Shown here: positions 62,256 through 64,000 of the stretch, piece by piece
Layout: the number at the start of each line of letters is the position of its first letter
How positions within the stretch are numbered: position 1 is the first letter of the stretch
Assembly (NCBI RefSeq): GCF_900323885.1
Contig: NZ_OOHJ01000033.1
Location: 62,001 to 126,000, forward strand
From: [Actinomadura] parvosata subsp. kistnae
GTDB lineage: Bacteria > Actinomycetota > Actinomycetes > Streptosporangiales > Streptosporangiaceae
DNA: 64,000 nucleotides
Direction: 5' to 3'
The notes under the pieces: generated by a model
Databases searched by the model: none
The model's input: the letters and a program-made list of their open reading frames with translations, nothing else
What the model was told of the DNA's origin: nothing
Position numbers and translations under genes: made by a program

Positions 62256-63926
62256 ATGCGTGCGATCGGCGTGATCCAGCTCGTACTGCTCTTATGGATG
62301 GGATCGGGCGTGCTCACGCCCGGATCGGCGAGTGCGGCGCCGGCCGCGCCGCCGCTCGACGGAGGCGCGGCCTGGTACCCGCGCGTCATCCGGCTGCAGC
62401 ATGCCGACGCCGCCCACAACGGCCGCATCCTCGCCGCCACGAACACGGGCGCCGGCGGCACCATCCACGAGAGCACCGACGACGGGCGGACCTTCCGCAA
62501 GATCAGCCAGATCCCGGCCGCGCCCGCGCCGGGCGAGTTCTCCTGCTGCGCGGCCCTGTTCGAGTTCCCGCGCGCGCTCGGCTCCAGCCCGGCCGGCACG
62601 CTCATCTGGGCCACCTCGATCAACACCGTGGGCGGCGGCGAGAGCCAGCCGGACCCGAACGCGCGGATCGTCGCCTGGACGAGCGCCGACCACGGCTACA
62701 CCTGGACGCCGCTCCCGGCGCCGATCGTGACCGGCTCCACCGGGCACGGCCTGTGGGAGCCGGAGTTCTCCGAGGTGTCGGGGCAGCTCGTCATGCACTT
62801 CTCGGACAAGACCCAGCAGCCCGCCTTCGGCCAGACCCTGGCCCGGGTGCGGTCCGCCGACGGCGGCCGCACGTGGAGCGCCAAGGTGAACACGGTCGCC
62901 TCGGACGTGCCGGCGGACAGCCCCGGCATGCCCGTGGTCCGGCGCCTGCCGAACGGCCGGTACGTGATGGTGTACGAGTACTGCGAACTCGCCCCGGTGC
63001 CCGATGGGCACGGCTGCCGCGTCCACCTGCGTACCTCCGCTGACGGCTGGGACTGGGGCGACCCGCGCGACCCCGGCACGATCATCCGCACCGCGGACGG
63101 CAAGCACCTCGCGCACGCGCCCACCGTGGCGTGGGCGCCGGGCGGCGGCCCGCAGGGACGGCTCCTGGTGGTGGGCAAGCTGGTGCGCACCGGCGGCGAC
63201 ACCGGCCAGGCCGACGTCCTGCCGGAGAGCGGCCGGACCGTGCTCGTCAACACCGCGAACGGCGCGGGCGCCTGGTACGAGATCGACGCCCCCGTCCGGG
63301 TCGGCATCGACCTCACGCCGCCGGACCCCGGCCTGTACCAGCCCTGCCAGAACTACAGCTCGCCGCTGCTGCCGTCCGTGGACGGGAGCCGGGTGCTGGA
63401 GATCGCCACCGACGTCGCCGACGGGACGTGCAAGGCGTACGTCGCCACCGGCCCCTCCTCCGGTACGGGCGACGCCGCCGGCGTGGCGGACGGGGCCGTC
63501 TACCGGGCCGTCAACCTCGGCAGCCGCCGATGCCTGGACGTCAGCGAGGGAGCCGTCGCGAACGGCACCCGCATCCAGCAGTGGGCCTGCAGCGGCGCGC
63601 TGGCCCAGCGGTGGCGGGCCGAGCGGCGGGCCGCGGGCGTGTTCTCCTTCGTCAACCCCAAGTCCGGCAAGTGCCTGGACGTGCCGAACGGCAACATCTC
63701 CGTGGACCCGGGCGACAAGGTGCACCTGTGGACGTGCAACGGCACCGGCGCGCAGGACTGGCTGCCGGTCGCGGTGGGCAGGTCCGCGTACCTCGTGAAG
63801 CCGCGCAACAACCAGGCGCTGTGCCTGGACGTCGCGGACGGCTCCACGGCGGACGGCGCCGAGGCGCGGGTCACCCCGTGCACGAACGCCGCCTCCCAGA
63901 TCTGGCACCTCGGCGCGGCGGGATGA
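62256..63926 (+). CDS. Secreted sialidase/BNR-repeat-like protein with C-terminal ricin B lectin domain
   Basis: 556 residues. Signal peptide MRAIGVIQLVLLLWMGSGVLTPGSASA, then a propeller with BNR/Asp-box motifs (STDDGRTFRKIS, SADHGYTWTPLP, SADGGRTWSAKV, SADGWDWGDPRD) typical of exo-sialidases and related exo-glycosidases. The C-terminal ricin-B domain has three repeats: RRCLDVSEG...AQRWRA, GKCLDVPNG...AQDWLP and ALCLDVADG...ASQIWHL. It probably acts on polysaccharides outside the cell. ATG 62256 has GGAGG upstream; the frame extends to 62205 without a ribosome site. Confidence 0.9.
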   Translation: MRAIGVIQLVLLLWMGSGVLTPGSASAAPAAPPLDGGAAWYPRVIRLQHADAAHNGRILAATNTGAGGTIHESTDDGRTFRKISQIPAAPAPGEFSCCAALFEFPRALGSSPAGTLIWATSINTVGGGESQPDPNARIVAWTSADHGYTWTPLPAPIVTGSTGHGLWEPEFSEVSGQLVMHFSDKTQQPAFGQTLARVRSADGGRTWSAKVNTVASDVPADSPGMPVVRRLPNGRYVMVYEYCELAPVPDGHGCRVHLRTSADGWDWGDPRDPGTIIRTADGKHLAHAPTVAWAPGGGPQGRLLVVGKLVRTGGDTGQADVLPESGRTVLVNTANGAGAWYEIDAPVRVGIDLTPPDPGLYQPCQNYSSPLLPSVDGSRVLEIATDVADGTCKAYVATGPSSGTGDAAGVADGAVYRAVNLGSRRCLDVSEGAVANGTRIQQWACSGALAQRWRAERRAAGVFSFVNPKSGKCLDVPNGNISVDPGDKVHLWTCNGTGAQDWLPVAVGRSAYLVKPRNNQALCLDVADGSTADGAEARVTPCTNAASQIWHLGAAG

Positions 63927-63941
63927 CGTCAGCGGTCGTGA

Positions 63942-64000
63942 TCAGGTGAGCGCGGCGGCCAGGGCGCGCCACTCCTGACGGGGGAAGGCGTCGCCGTTCG
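63942..64000 (-). CDS. C-terminal end of a gene running off the right edge
   Basis: The minus strand reads NGDAFPRQEWRALAAALT and then TGA at 63944-63942. Codon usage is coding-like and position suits a convergent gene after the sialidase-like protein. Too short to identify. Confidence 0.5.
   Translation of the reverse strand, partial: NGDAFPRQEWRALAAALT

Overview
The window is high-GC actinomycete chromosome. The gene content (two mycothiol-type DinB-fold enzymes, SigE- and ECF41-type sigma factors, a DUF574 methyltransferase, DUF1707/DUF4097 proteins, many MarR/TetR/LysR regulators, secreted ricin-B and glycoside hydrolase proteins) fits a filamentous soil actinomycete. Streptosporangiaceae (Nonomuraea-like) is my guess from gene style only. 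I see no rRNA, tRNA, CRISPR array or phage block; the only intact mobile element is one IS982-type insertion sequence.

Layout. 1-4.0 kb: a decayed alkanesulfonate pair (SsuD-like with an in-frame stop, FMN reductase frameshifted and deleted), the IS element, and a LanC-like cyclase gene. 4.0-7.9 kb: a catabolic operon (MFS transporter, AtuA/DUF1446, DUF4387) divergent from its probable FCD-GntR repressor, with a perfect operator inside the promoter spacer. 8.1-10.6 kb: two sensor kinases, one degenerate, joined by a 36-bp minisatellite. 10.8-21 kb: secreted proteins, LysR/NmrA, MarR plus a TetR remnant, F420/PPOX enzyme, a tiny secreted protein behind a CebR/CelR-type box, a mycothiol enzyme, methyltransferase, PEP-mutase-like enzyme and a SigE-type sigma factor pair. 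22-30 kb: MFS, P450, ECF41 sigma factor with a divergent flavoprotein, and a polar amino-acid ABC transporter with a GNAT gene. 30.7-37.7 kb: ArsR-like regulator/MFS pair, GDSL lipase-ricin B, DUF574 methyltransferase, PadR-DUF1048 operon. 37.9-42.9 kb: second ECF41 module with its target genes, membrane/lipoprotein pair, TIGR03086 enzyme. 43-47.5 kb: MarR, RsbW-like ATPase, STAS protein, TlpA-like/CcdA pair, DUF3040, MarR. 47.7-51.5 kb: five-gene operon of an RHH regulator, DUF4097, Drr-type ABC transporter and DUF1707. 51.5-59.3 kb: methyltransferase/regulator pair, hydrolase, a fused double TetR regulator, a Baeyer-Villiger-type monooxygenase, and broken SMP-30 and MFS genes. 59.3-64 kb: small secreted protein, broken GH5 glycosidase, LysR, sialidase-like protein with ricin B domain.

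Two themes stand out. First, short tandem repeats sit exactly at translationally coupled junctions. In four places an ATGA/GTGA-coupled start is followed at once by 15-bp units encoding pentapeptides (FMN reductase, CcdA, SMP-30, and a reading frame after the 31.8-kb MFS). Related repeats occur between the two kinases (36 bp), between the MFS and AtuA genes (17 bp, making chained mini-ORFs), and at two stop codons (15 bp and 13 bp). Second, many genes are broken. Several frameshifts lie at homopolymer runs, so sequencing error must be separated from real decay. Many regulator genes appear to be leaderless (TANNNT-like -10 about 6-7 nt before the start codon).
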